From Dysgonamonadaceae bacterium (lineage in GTDB: Bacteria > Bacteroidota > Bacteroidia > Bacteroidales > Azobacteroidaceae): 6,994 nt of DNA. The DNA is taken from contig JAITCT010000062.1 in NCBI GenBank assembly GCA_031282925.1, positions 1 through 6,994 of the forward strand, in the 5' to 3' direction. Positions 1-6,196 of this stretch are shown one piece after another. The position numbers and the translations under genes are program-made. The notes beneath the pieces are model-generated. The model saw only the letters and a list, made by a program, of their open reading frames with translations. It was not told the origin of the DNA and did not search any database. Each line of letters opens with the position of its first letter. Position 1 is the stretch's first letter.

Positions 1-2
1 GC

Positions 3-374
3 GAGGGCGAAGAAATCGTTACCGACGGCGCATTTGTCGTTGATGCCGACGCCCAGCTGGAAGGCAAGCCGAGCATGATGAATTTGGATTCCGGCAACAG
101 TGCGGAAACGTTACGCGCAACATCCATACAAGTACAGGGACAGTGCGAAATGTGCAAAGTCCGGATAGAAAAAACGGCAAAAAACATAACCGGCGTCTCG
201 TCTGCCGATTGGAATATGGAAACAAAACATTTACATTTACAGTATAAGCCGGAACTTACCTCGCCGGACGCCGTAGCAAAATCTTTGGCAAAAGCAGGGC
301 ACGATACGGAAAAATACAAGGCAAGCGACAAGGATTACAACGCCTTGCCTGCCTGCTGCAAATACAGGAAATAA
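3..374 (+). CDS. CusB-type RND efflux periplasmic adaptor with C-terminal HMA domain (3' part only)
   Basis: The reading frame is open from the left edge, so the N-terminal bulk of the protein is outside the window; 123 residues are visible. The first ~26 (E-E-I-V-T-D-G-A-F-V-V-D-A-D-A-Q-L then E-G-K-P-S-M-M-N) read as the end of a CusB-family membrane fusion protein, which links an inner-membrane RND pump to an outer-membrane channel for export of Cu(I)/Ag(I) or related metals. After a short linker comes an HMA-like domain (about visible residues 38-105) with C-E-M-C at 48-51 followed by K-V-R-I-E, then a Y-N-A-L-P-A-C-C-K-Y-R-K tail with a second Cys pair. An ATG at 75 could be miscalled as the start, but the frame stays open and CusB-like upstream of it, so a separate gene is unlikely. 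The HMA domain probably binds metal in the periplasm and passes it to or from the pump (inference). Metal specificity cannot be read from the sequence. Confidence 0.85.
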   Translation, partial: EGEEIVTDGAFVVDADAQLEGKPSMMNLDSGNSAETLRATSIQVQGQCEMCKVRIEKTAKNITGVSSADWNMETKHLHLQYKPELTSPDAVAKSLAKAGHDTEKYKASDKDYNALPACCKYRK

Positions 375-426
375 ACGAGTTACGAGTTACAAAAAACCGC
401 CTACTCGTAACTCGTAACTCGTAACT
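375..426. repeat. Hairpin made of 7-bp tandem repeats between the two HMA genes
   Basis: ACGAGTTACGAGTTAC (375-390) is the exact reverse complement of 407-422, giving a 16-bp perfect stem with a 16-nt loop. The left arm is two copies of ACGAGTT plus AC. The right side runs on as three copies of ACTCGTA plus ACT (403-426). It begins immediately after the adaptor stop codon and is followed by an A-rich run just before the next ATG. No T-run follows on the + strand, so it is not a classic intrinsic terminator for this operon. It could be an mRNA-stability or attenuation element, or simply a slipped-strand repeat. Confidence 0.85.
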
Positions 427-444
427 AAAAAAAAACAAATTAAT

Positions 445-834
445 ATGAAACGATTGAGTTATTTAATGATTGCGGCAGCGATGATTGCAGCCGTAAACGC
501 ATGTTCAAAAACTGCTTCCGGTAAGGAAGCGGAAATTTCAACGGAAGCCCCGGCAACAGAACCGGAAAGTGAGATTACCCATGCCCATTTGGTGGTAAAC
601 GGTAGCTGCGAAATGTGCAAAAAACGCATCGAAAGCGCCGCCGGAGCCGTTGCAGGCGTAGCAAGCGCCGAATGGGACGGCGAAGCACAGGAATTGCATT
701 TGAATTTCGATGCAGCCGAAACATCATTGGAAGCCGTCAGCAAAGCTATTGCCCAAGCCGGACACGATACCGGATTAGACAAAGCCCTTGGCGATGTTTA
801 CAATGCTTTGCCCGGCTGCTGCAAGTACCGGTGA
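445..834 (+). CDS. HMA-domain lipoprotein, putative periplasmic metal-binding partner of the efflux system
   Basis: 129 residues. The N-terminus is a lipoprotein signal: M-K-R, a hydrophobic stretch, then lipobox V-N-A-C with the lipidated Cys at 20. A flexible A/E/P/T/S-rich linker (about 21-45) leads to an HMA-like domain (about 46-112) with G-S-C-E-M-C-K-K-R-I-E (Cys 55 and 58). It ends in Y-N-A-L-P-G-C-C-K-Y-R (Cys 125 and 126). The domain is closely similar, without alignment gaps over most of its length, to the one fused to the adaptor just upstream, including the A-G-H-D-T segment and the Cys-Cys tail. It is therefore very likely a local duplicate. The start at 445 is fixed by the signal peptide. 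No TAnnTTTG promoter core lies in the 70-bp gap, so co-transcription with the adaptor is likely. Inferred role: a membrane-tethered metal chaperone or scavenger for the efflux pump, comparable in role, not fold, to CusF. Not a known named gene to me. Confidence 0.85.
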   Translation: MKRLSYLMIAAAMIAAVNACSKTASGKEAEISTEAPATEPESEITHAHLVVNGSCEMCKKRIESAAGAVAGVASAEWDGEAQELHLNFDAAETSLEAVSKAIAQAGHDTGLDKALGDVYNALPGCCKYR

Positions 835-836
835 AA

Positions 837-860
837 GAGTAAACGAGTAAACAAGTTAAC
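837..860 (+). repeat. 8-bp tandem repeat just after the HMA lipoprotein stop
   Basis: GAGTAAAC occurs at 837-844 and 845-852, followed by the degenerate copy AAGTTAAC at 853-860. It starts two bases after the stop codon. The string AAACGAGT inside it also occurs at 373-380, directly after the stop of the upstream HMA gene. Confidence 0.7.
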
Positions 861-864
861 TTTG

Positions 865-891
865 TTGCGACAAGGTTCTACCTTGTCGCAA
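865..891. repeat. Perfect palindrome with 12-bp arms and 3-nt loop
   Basis: TTGCGACAAGGT (865-876), loop TCT, then ACCTTGTCGCAA (880-891). It lies 30 bp downstream of the lipoprotein stop. The following bases (TTATCCCG) are not a T-run, so it is not a textbook rho-independent terminator, though it could protect the 3' end of the transcript. Its left part recurs inverted at 953-970 with one mismatch, so it also brackets the unit at 899-952. Confidence 0.85.
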
Positions 892-922
892 TTATCCCGA
901 CAGGTTCAACCTGTCAGGATAA
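892..922. repeat. Hairpin with 14-bp arms and one mismatch
   Basis: TTATCC-C-GACAGGT (892-905), loop TCA, ACCTGTC-A-GGATAA (909-922), with a single C/A mismatch at 898/916. It abuts the preceding palindrome and overlaps the first hairpin of the 54-bp repeat unit. Confidence 0.8.
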
Positions 923-952
923 ACGGCGCGAGGCGCAGCCTCGCACCAACGG
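899..952 (+). repeat. 54-bp two-hairpin repeat, copy 1
   Basis: The unit consists of a GACAGGT-TCA-ACCTGTC hairpin, a GGATA spacer region, a GCGAGGC-GCA-GCCTCGC hairpin (928-944) and an ACCAACGG end. It matches 1173-1226 in the same orientation at 47 of 54 positions, with no gaps. Confidence 0.85.
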
Positions 953-1002
953 GGTAGAACCTTATCGCAACAGAGGAAAATATCGCCCCCCTTTGTGCCG
1001 CA

Positions 1003-1172
1003 GGGACAATATGTTGGTAGAAACAGGCAATCCCCATCGGTGTTACCGTCCCGTCAGGGACGGAATGTGGGTACGGAAGAGAAAATCGCACCCTGTTTCC
1101 GGCAACACATTCCGTCCCTGGCGGGACGGCGGGATGAATTGTGCAGGATATTTTCTACCGGCATATTGTGCC
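1003..1172. repeat. 170-bp composite inverted repeat with one dyad centre
   Basis: Two nested pairs of arms share the centre at 1087.5. The outer arms are 1003-1023 and 1152-1172 (18 of 21 bases complementary). The inner arms are 1046-1069 and 1106-1129 (23 of 24). Each inner arm is itself a small hairpin: CCGTCCC-GTCA-GGGACGG at 1046-1063 and CCGTCCC-TGGC-GGGACGG at 1112-1129. The stretches between outer and inner arms are equal in length (22 nt) but not complementary, so only parts of the dyad are conserved. Confidence 0.8.
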
Positions 1173-1226
1173 GTCAGGTTGAACCTGTCAGGATAGGCGG
1201 CGCGAGGTACAACCTCGCACCAACGG
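1173..1226 (+). repeat. 54-bp two-hairpin repeat, copy 2
   Basis: Second copy of the unit at 899-952. Its second hairpin reads GCGAGGT-ACA-ACCTCGC (1202-1218): relative to copy 1 the stem-closing pair next to the loop has changed from C-G to T-A, so pairing is preserved. Its first hairpin has lost the longer outer stem of copy 1 because the left flank differs. Confidence 0.85.
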
Positions 1227-1227
1227 A

Positions 1228-1236
1228 GGGGGGGGG
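1228..1236 (+). repeat. G9 homopolymer tract
   Basis: Nine consecutive G bases directly after the second 54-bp unit. No gene overlaps it, so it is unlikely to drive phase variation of a protein. Its length may vary between cells or be a sequencing uncertainty. Confidence 0.8.
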
Positions 1237-1252
1237 ATATTCGGCCACACTG

Positions 1253-1343
1253 CGTCATTGCGAACCGCAAAGCGGTGAAGCAATCCAGAATTATAGTGCA
1301 TTATTCTCTGGATTGCTTCACCGCTTCGCGGTTTATAATGACG
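1253..1343. repeat. Long inverted repeat, MITE/REP-like palindromic element
   Basis: Arms 1253-1289 and 1307-1343 are complementary at 33 of 37 positions around a 17-nt A/T-rich loop. The arm begins CGTCATTGCGAACCGC and contains AAGCGGTGAAGCAATCCAGA. From memory it resembles a dispersed intergenic palindrome (GTCATTGCGA...GAAGCAATC) found in many unrelated bacterial genomes. It codes for nothing. It lies 38 bp beyond the susD stop codon and could form a strong hairpin in that transcript, but no T-run follows on either strand. No clear target-site duplication is visible. Confidence 0.85.
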
Positions 1344-1381
1344 GCTGCGATAATTCACTCCGTCAACTTAAAAATCAAGAA

Positions 1382-2989
1382 TCAATATCCCGGATTCTGT
1401 TTGAGCTTCGGATTCTTATCTATGGCGCTCTGCGGAATGGGCAGAAAGCGATTGTGAGGCGCAAACTCGCGGTCTTCAATCTTTTCCGTGCCGGTGACAG
1501 TTGCCCTTAATTCGGGAGCTATTGTTTCGTCATGGCTTACTGTTCCTGTACAGCGGTTCAGAGGTACATTCAGCACAGTTTCCGCAACCATCCTGTCGCC
1601 GTCTTTCCACCGGACGATGTCGGCGCGGCGGAACCCTTCTCCGGCCAGTTCCACCGTACGTTCGCGGCGGATTAATTCGCGGAGCGTTTCTTTCGAGCTG
1701 TACTTTGTCCGGTCTACGTCCGGCATTCCGGCGCGGCGGCGCACTTCATTCAAAGCGCCGTACACTTCGTCGGAAGGCCCGTTCAACTCGTTCGACGCTT
1801 CGGCAATAGTAAGCAGCACTTCGGCATAGCGGAAGACAATCTGATACTGTTCCGTATTGTAAAGATCATCCTCATACTGATCCAGCGGCGCTACATACTT
1901 AGCCCATGTCAGGCCTGTTTTTGAAGCGTTGTCGGCAAAATTCGGATAGTTGGGATTTTTGTTTCCGTTGGGCAATTCCGCATCCAGCGTGTTCAATATG
2001 CCTCCCTGCCAGTCCTGGCCGGGATACAGCACAGTCATGGCCATACGCGGGTCGCGTCCTTTGAAAGGATGCGTTTCATCGTAGTTTGCCGATTCTTCTT
2101 TCGTCAGCCCGTCGGCCATCTCGTACATATCTACTAAATTTTGCGTCGGAACCATCGACGACCATCCGCCGTCGGCGTTATTGGGAAGCGTTATGAGCCA
2201 CTCGCCTTTGTTCGGCAGAAGGTGCTGTACGGAAAGAATGACTTCGCTTGAATTGCGGCCTGCAAGGGAGAACAAGTGCGCAAAGTCCGGATGCAGGCTG
2301 TATTGATTCAGCGCTTTGATAGCTTTTGCAGCATCCAGGGCGCGGTCATAATCGTCCCAATAGAAGGCGGAGCGCATCTTGAGCGCCAGCGCCGCGCCTT
2401 TGGCCACACGCCCGCCGGCAGCCGGACGGTCGTTGATGTCGGCAACAGCCGCGTCTATTTCGTTATAAATATATTCCTTCACTTCCGCTTCCGTGTTTCG
2501 GGGAACTTTGGCTTCTTCCGCATCCTGAGCGGATTTGATGATGGGAACGCCTCCATACCAGAAGTTCATTTTGAAATAGTCGTATGCGCGTATGACGCGG
2601 GCTTGCGCTATCAAATCTTTTTTCTTGTTTTCATCGGTAAATTCAGCCTTGTCGACGTTTTCAAGGAAAGTAATGCAACGGCGGATGCGCGTGAAGTCGT
2701 AGAACGAATAGCCGGGATTACTCGCTGTAAGCGACCCGTCGGCAATCTGCCTCCACCCTTCGTGCGTGTGGTAGTTGAATCCTATATCCGATGCACAGTC
2801 CAAGTAAACAAATTCTTCGCCCCACAGCCATCCGTCGTAACATCCGATAAGGAATCTTTCGGCGTCACCTTCCGTTCTCCACGTAGTGGCGGGCGATAAA
2901 GCATCTTTGGGATATGTGTCCAGAAAATCGGAACACGAAGCGCACAGCAGAAGCGCCATGCAAGCATATATAAAAATAATATTCTTCAT
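1382..2989 (-). CDS. SusD-family nutrient-binding outer-membrane lipoprotein
   Basis: 535 residues, the usual SusD length. The signal peptide M-K-N-I-I-F...L-L-L-C-A-S-C puts the lipidated Cys at 19, followed by S-D-F-L-D, the acidic start typical of surface-exposed Bacteroidota lipoproteins. Family hallmarks are visible: the A-R-V-I-R-A-Y-D-Y-F-K-M-N-F-W-Y-G-G-V-P-I-I segment in the TPR-like part (about 130-151), L-I-R-R-E-R-T-V-E-L-A-G-E-G-F-R-R-A-D-I-V-R-W (about 439-461), and the C-terminal F-L-P-I-P-Q-S-A-I-D-K-N-P-K-L-K-Q-N-P-G-Y (515-535). SusD proteins sit as a lid on the SusC channel at the cell surface and capture oligosaccharides or other oligomers. The gene follows susC by 30 bp on the same strand, so they form one operon. 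The substrate cannot be inferred because no catabolic enzyme is adjacent. Confidence 0.96.
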   Translation of the reverse strand: MKNIIFIYACMALLLCASCSDFLDTYPKDALSPATTWRTEGDAERFLIGCYDGWLWGEEFVYLDCASDIGFNYHTHEGWRQIADGSLTASNPGYSFYDFTRIRRCITFLENVDKAEFTDENKKKDLIAQARVIRAYDYFKMNFWYGGVPIIKSAQDAEEAKVPRNTEAEVKEYIYNEIDAAVADINDRPAAGGRVAKGAALALKMRSAFYWDDYDRALDAAKAIKALNQYSLHPDFAHLFSLAGRNSSEVILSVQHLLPNKGEWLITLPNNADGGWSSMVPTQNLVDMYEMADGLTKEESANYDETHPFKGRDPRMAMTVLYPGQDWQGGILNTLDAELPNGNKNPNYPNFADNASKTGLTWAKYVAPLDQYEDDLYNTEQYQIVFRYAEVLLTIAEASNELNGPSDEVYGALNEVRRRAGMPDVDRTKYSSKETLRELIRRERTVELAGEGFRRADIVRWKDGDRMVAETVLNVPLNRCTGTVSHDETIAPELRATVTGTEKIEDREFAPHNRFLPIPQSAIDKNPKLKQNPGY

Positions 2990-3019
2990 AATTTTATCAA
3001 CAATTAAATAGTTATCAAA

Positions 3020-6000
3020 TTAAAAATTCAGGCTCACGCCAAATGAATGGGTCTTGATGAGCGGGAACGATGAAGCGCGTTCGCTGCTTGTTTCCGGATC
3101 AAGGCTGATTAGCATGGCGTCTATCGTAAACAGATTTTCGGCCGAGTAGTATATGCGCAACTTCGAAAAGCCTGCTTTGCGAATCAATTTTTCAGGTAAA
3201 GTATAACCCAACTGTACATTTTTGAGGCGTAAGTAACTGGTGTTTTGTACCCAGAAGGTTGACATAACGTTTCGCGGATCGCTGTTGGAACTTCTGTCGT
3301 TCCAGATACGCGGCATTTCGGCGCCGGTGTTTTCGGGCGTCCATGCGTTCAGCCAGATAGAAGAGGGGTGGGTAGCGTCGCCGGCAAAGGTTCCGTAGGC
3401 TTCCTGACTGTAAATCCGCGCCACTTTAGCCGCTCCCGACATGGTAAGAGCGAGGTCGAATTGCTTGTAGCCCGCCGAAAGGTTCAGCCCGAAGATATAG
3501 GCCGGAACGGTGGAGTTGCATATTACACGGTCGTCGGCATTAATCTTCCCGTCATTGTTGACGTCCGCATATTTGATGTCGCCGGGCTTGAAGACGCGAG
3601 TGCCGAACATGGTTGTCCCTGTCGATGAGTTATATTTGGCGGTAAAGGCGTCGACTTCCTCCTGCGACTGGAAAAATCCGTCGGCCTGGTAAACGTAGAA
3701 AGAATGGTAGTTAAAACCAATTTTGTCAATGACTTTGCTGTCGTCGTTTATCATGCGATCCACGCCGCCCAGATTCAGTATTTTGTTTTTGTTGCAGGAG
3801 AAATTGGCTGTTGCCGACAGACTCCAGTCATCCCAGCGCTTATCATAGCCCAAACTGAGTTCTACGCCCCGGTTTTGCATGGCGCCCACATTGTCTTTAT
3901 AGGGATCCAAGCCAAATTCGTTCGGCACAGGCACTTCCATGATAATCCCCGTTGTTTTCCGGTCGTAAATATCAACAGAGCCGTTCATGTGGTTGAAAAC
4001 GGTAAAATCTATGCCGGCACCAACGGTACGCGCCTCTTCCCACGAAATGGATTCAACGCGGTAACTCTTTTGATAATATCCGCTGTAGAGTGTGCCGCCG
4101 AAGGGGTAAGAAGCATCAAGATTGTAGGTGTTCAAATAAGGATAATAGTCGTTTGAATCATCATCGTTCAGCGCATCCTGATTACCCAATAATCCCCACG
4201 AAGCGCGGATTTTGAGGTTATTCAGCCATGCGTTCTTCAGGCTTTCCGCAAACGATTCTTCGCTGATTCGCCATGCTGCGGACAGCGACGGGAAGTATCC
4301 CCACCGGTTTTCCGGCGCGAAGCGTGAAGATGCATCGGCGCGGAAGTTGGCTTCCAGCAAATAGCGTCCGGCGTAGTCGTAGTTGATCCGTCCGAAGCCG
4401 GAAAGCATTGCCAGTGCGCGGGTATAACCGCCGTTGGTTTGCGTGGAAGCAGTACCGGCGTTCATATCGGTCAACTCGTTGTTCGGAAAATTTCTGCGCA
4501 GCATGGTATTTTCCGTGTAGTTATACTTTTCAGTATGCCATCCGGCTAATAGTTTCAATCCGTGCTGTCCGAACTGTTTGTCGTAGTTCAGTAAAATGTC
4601 GGAATTAGTACGATCCCAGAGGTAATAGTTTTCGTTAAGTTTATTGGGACCGTGATATTTGTTAGGATTATACTGAATATCCTTCATGAACGCTTTATAA
4701 TGCTGTATGTTGCTGATGTGCGAGCCTTGCAGGCTGATTTTCATTCCGTCGAACAGGGAATAGTCGGCCGCAAGCATACCTGTGAAATTTTGGTTGTAGC
4801 GGTCAACCGTTTGTTCCAAATCCAACCATGCAACCGGGTTTCCGTCCGACACCGTTCCGTAATTGCCGTTGGCGTCCTTATAGGGAATCCAAGGGGCGAC
4901 AACATTCAACTGCCGGATAATCTGGTCGGAACTTCCGTCGGAATAAGAGCTGTTGGGGTCTTTGTAATCGTTTTTGATATAAGCCATATTGGCTCTTATC
5001 ACCAACCTGTCGGACAGTTTGAAGTCAATGTTTATCCGCCCGTTAAACTGCTGCCTTTCGGCGTTTGGCAAAATACTTTCCTGCTGCAGGAATCCGGCCG
5101 AAACCATATAATTGACGCGATCGCCGCCGCCGGTTACGCTCACATTATGTTGGTGTTGCAAGCCGTTTTGGTAGGCGAGGTCATACCAGTCGGTGTTCGG
5201 GTGTCCGTATGGGTCGGATCCGTCTTTGAATTTTTGGATGTCGTCGAACGTAAACCGTTCGGGTTTCCCGTCATCCACCAATGCCTGGTTGAGCAGTCGC
5301 GCATAGTCGTAGGAACTGAGGCGCTCAATCATTTGGGTGGGAACCTGTACGCCTGCGTGTGCGTTGTAGGCTACGCGGGGCGCACCGGACGTTCCGCGCT
5401 TTGTGGTAACAAGAATCACGCCGTTGGAAGCCTTCGACCCGTAGATAGCAGCCGACGAGGCGTCTTTCAGTACGGATATGTTTTCAATATCGTTCGGATC
5501 AAGGGCGTTTAGCGTACCGCTTTCCACTCCGTCAATCAGGATATAGGGGTTGGCTGTATTAAGCGTTCCAACACCTCGTACGCGGATAGTCGCTCCGTCC
5601 TGTCCCGGGCGTCCCTGTCCCGACATGACGGTTACGCCCGGCATCAAGCCCTGAAGAGCAGACGACACGTTCTGTATCGGCCGGTTCGACAGCGTTCTCC
5701 CGTCTATTTGGGCTACAGCGCCGGAGAGGTTGACTTTTTTCTGCGTACCATAACCTACCACTACAATTTCGTCAATGCCTACGGCATCTTCACTCATAAT
5801 TACATCCACAATCGTTTTTCCGCCTACAGGAATTTCCTGTGTGGAAAATCCTATGTAGGAAAACACCAATACGGCGTCTTTACCGGACGCCTCAATTGCA
5901 TACTTTCCGTTTACATCGCTCACGGCTCCGGTATTCATGCCTTTAACGGCAATACTTACACCGATAAGTGCTTCTCCTGATACATCGGTTACTTTTCCAG

Positions 6001-6106
6001 TAACTTTCACGCTGCTTTGTGCATACAAGGACAGTGTGAAAGCGCAGGCACACATCGCTATCCCTGTTTTTTTCAGCGCATTTTTAATAATTTTTACTTT
6101 AATCAT
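3020..6106 (-). CDS. SusC-family TonB-dependent outer-membrane transporter
   Basis: 1028 residues, complete. Signal peptide 1-29 (cleavage likely L-Y-A|Q-S-S). A carboxypeptidase-regulatory-like beta-sandwich domain follows (about 35-106, V-T-G-K-V-T-D-V-S-G through F-S-Y-I-G-F). A TonB-box region D-E-I-V-V-V-G-Y-G-T-Q lies at 112-122. The plug domain (about 124-236) has the family signatures L-I-D-G-V at 190-194 and L-K-D-A-S-S-A-A-I-Y-G-S-K-A-S-N-G-V-I-L-V-T-T at 213-235. The rest is the 22-strand barrel, with a calcium-loop-like D-V-N-N-D-G at 848-853 and a terminal S-F-G-V-S-L-N-F ending in the aromatic residue expected for outer-membrane insertion. There is no N-terminal STN signalling domain and no anti-sigma gene beside it, so hybrid two-component or constitutive control is more likely than ECF sigma/anti-sigma control (inference). 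First gene of the susC-susD operon. Confidence 0.97.
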   Translation of the reverse strand: MIKVKIIKNALKKTGIAMCACAFTLSLYAQSSVKVTGKVTDVSGEALIGVSIAVKGMNTGAVSDVNGKYAIEASGKDAVLVFSYIGFSTQEIPVGGKTIVDVIMSEDAVGIDEIVVVGYGTQKKVNLSGAVAQIDGRTLSNRPIQNVSSALQGLMPGVTVMSGQGRPGQDGATIRVRGVGTLNTANPYILIDGVESGTLNALDPNDIENISVLKDASSAAIYGSKASNGVILVTTKRGTSGAPRVAYNAHAGVQVPTQMIERLSSYDYARLLNQALVDDGKPERFTFDDIQKFKDGSDPYGHPNTDWYDLAYQNGLQHQHNVSVTGGGDRVNYMVSAGFLQQESILPNAERQQFNGRINIDFKLSDRLVIRANMAYIKNDYKDPNSSYSDGSSDQIIRQLNVVAPWIPYKDANGNYGTVSDGNPVAWLDLEQTVDRYNQNFTGMLAADYSLFDGMKISLQGSHISNIQHYKAFMKDIQYNPNKYHGPNKLNENYYLWDRTNSDILLNYDKQFGQHGLKLLAGWHTEKYNYTENTMLRRNFPNNELTDMNAGTASTQTNGGYTRALAMLSGFGRINYDYAGRYLLEANFRADASSRFAPENRWGYFPSLSAAWRISEESFAESLKNAWLNNLKIRASWGLLGNQDALNDDDSNDYYPYLNTYNLDASYPFGGTLYSGYYQKSYRVESISWEEARTVGAGIDFTVFNHMNGSVDIYDRKTTGIIMEVPVPNEFGLDPYKDNVGAMQNRGVELSLGYDKRWDDWSLSATANFSCNKNKILNLGGVDRMINDDSKVIDKIGFNYHSFYVYQADGFFQSQEEVDAFTAKYNSSTGTTMFGTRVFKPGDIKYADVNNDGKINADDRVICNSTVPAYIFGLNLSAGYKQFDLALTMSGAAKVARIYSQEAYGTFAGDATHPSSIWLNAWTPENTGAEMPRIWNDRSSNSDPRNVMSTFWVQNTSYLRLKNVQLGYTLPEKLIRKAGFSKLRIYYSAENLFTIDAMLISLDPETSSERASSFPLIKTHSFGVSLNF

Positions 6107-6151
6107 ACTAATAAAGGATTATTCGTTATACAAACTATTAGAATTTCGCGG

Positions 6152-6181
6152 CAAAGATAAGTGTTTTTTTGAATATTTTAA
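6152..6181 (-). promoter_or_regulatory. Candidate Bacteroides-type promoter for susC-susD
   Basis: On the minus strand TATCTTTG (6159 to 6152) matches the -7 consensus TAnnTTTG. A TTA (6181-6179) lies 19 nt upstream where the -33 TTG would be expected, one base off consensus. Transcription would start near 6145, giving an mRNA leader of about 40 nt. The element lies in the 90-bp gap after the queH stop, so the sus operon probably has its own promoter. Confidence 0.6.
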
Positions 6182-6196
6182 CATCATAAGGGAAAA

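Larger units (their letters stand above)
835..1381. other. Gene-poor intergenic region filled with palindromic repeats
   Basis: About 550 bp between the convergent metal-efflux and sus transcription units. Reading frames here are short, lack plausible protein features and are made of the repeats themselves (for example R-Q-G-R-N-V and H-I-P-S-L-x-G-R stretches), so I call no gene. The region holds, in order, an 8-bp tandem repeat, a 12-bp-arm hairpin, a 54-bp two-hairpin unit, a partial inverted copy of the first hairpin (953-970 against 865-882, 17 of 18 bases), a 170-bp composite dyad, a second 54-bp unit, a G9 run and a 37-bp-arm inverted repeat. About 40 bp before the susD stop show nothing notable. 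Confidence 0.8.

Noticed and set aside
75..374. Stand-alone 99-residue HMA protein starting at the ATG at 75
   Set aside because: The frame is open to the window edge, and the residues before that ATG read as the C-terminus of a CusB-type adaptor, so a fusion is the better model.
865..891. Rho-independent terminator after the HMA lipoprotein
   Set aside because: The stem is strong but no T-run follows on the + strand, and on the - strand the following bases are not a T-run either. Kept as a palindrome only.
835..1381. CRISPR array or integron-like attC cluster
   Set aside because: Repeat units differ in length and orientation, there is no regular spacer pattern and no cas or integrase gene is in the window.
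995..1510. A 171-codon open frame on the + strand, and a 75-codon one on the - strand (1043-1270), in the repeat region
   Set aside because: Their translations consist of the palindromic repeats, with no domain, signal or plausible start, and the first runs into the susD 3' end in antisense. Such frames are often miscalled as hypothetical proteins.
4652..5512. A 286-codon open frame on the + strand opposite susC, and a 207-codon one (2276-2899) opposite susD
   Set aside because: Both lie wholly antisense to well-supported genes, carry no recognisable domain and fit as by-products of the codon use of the real genes.
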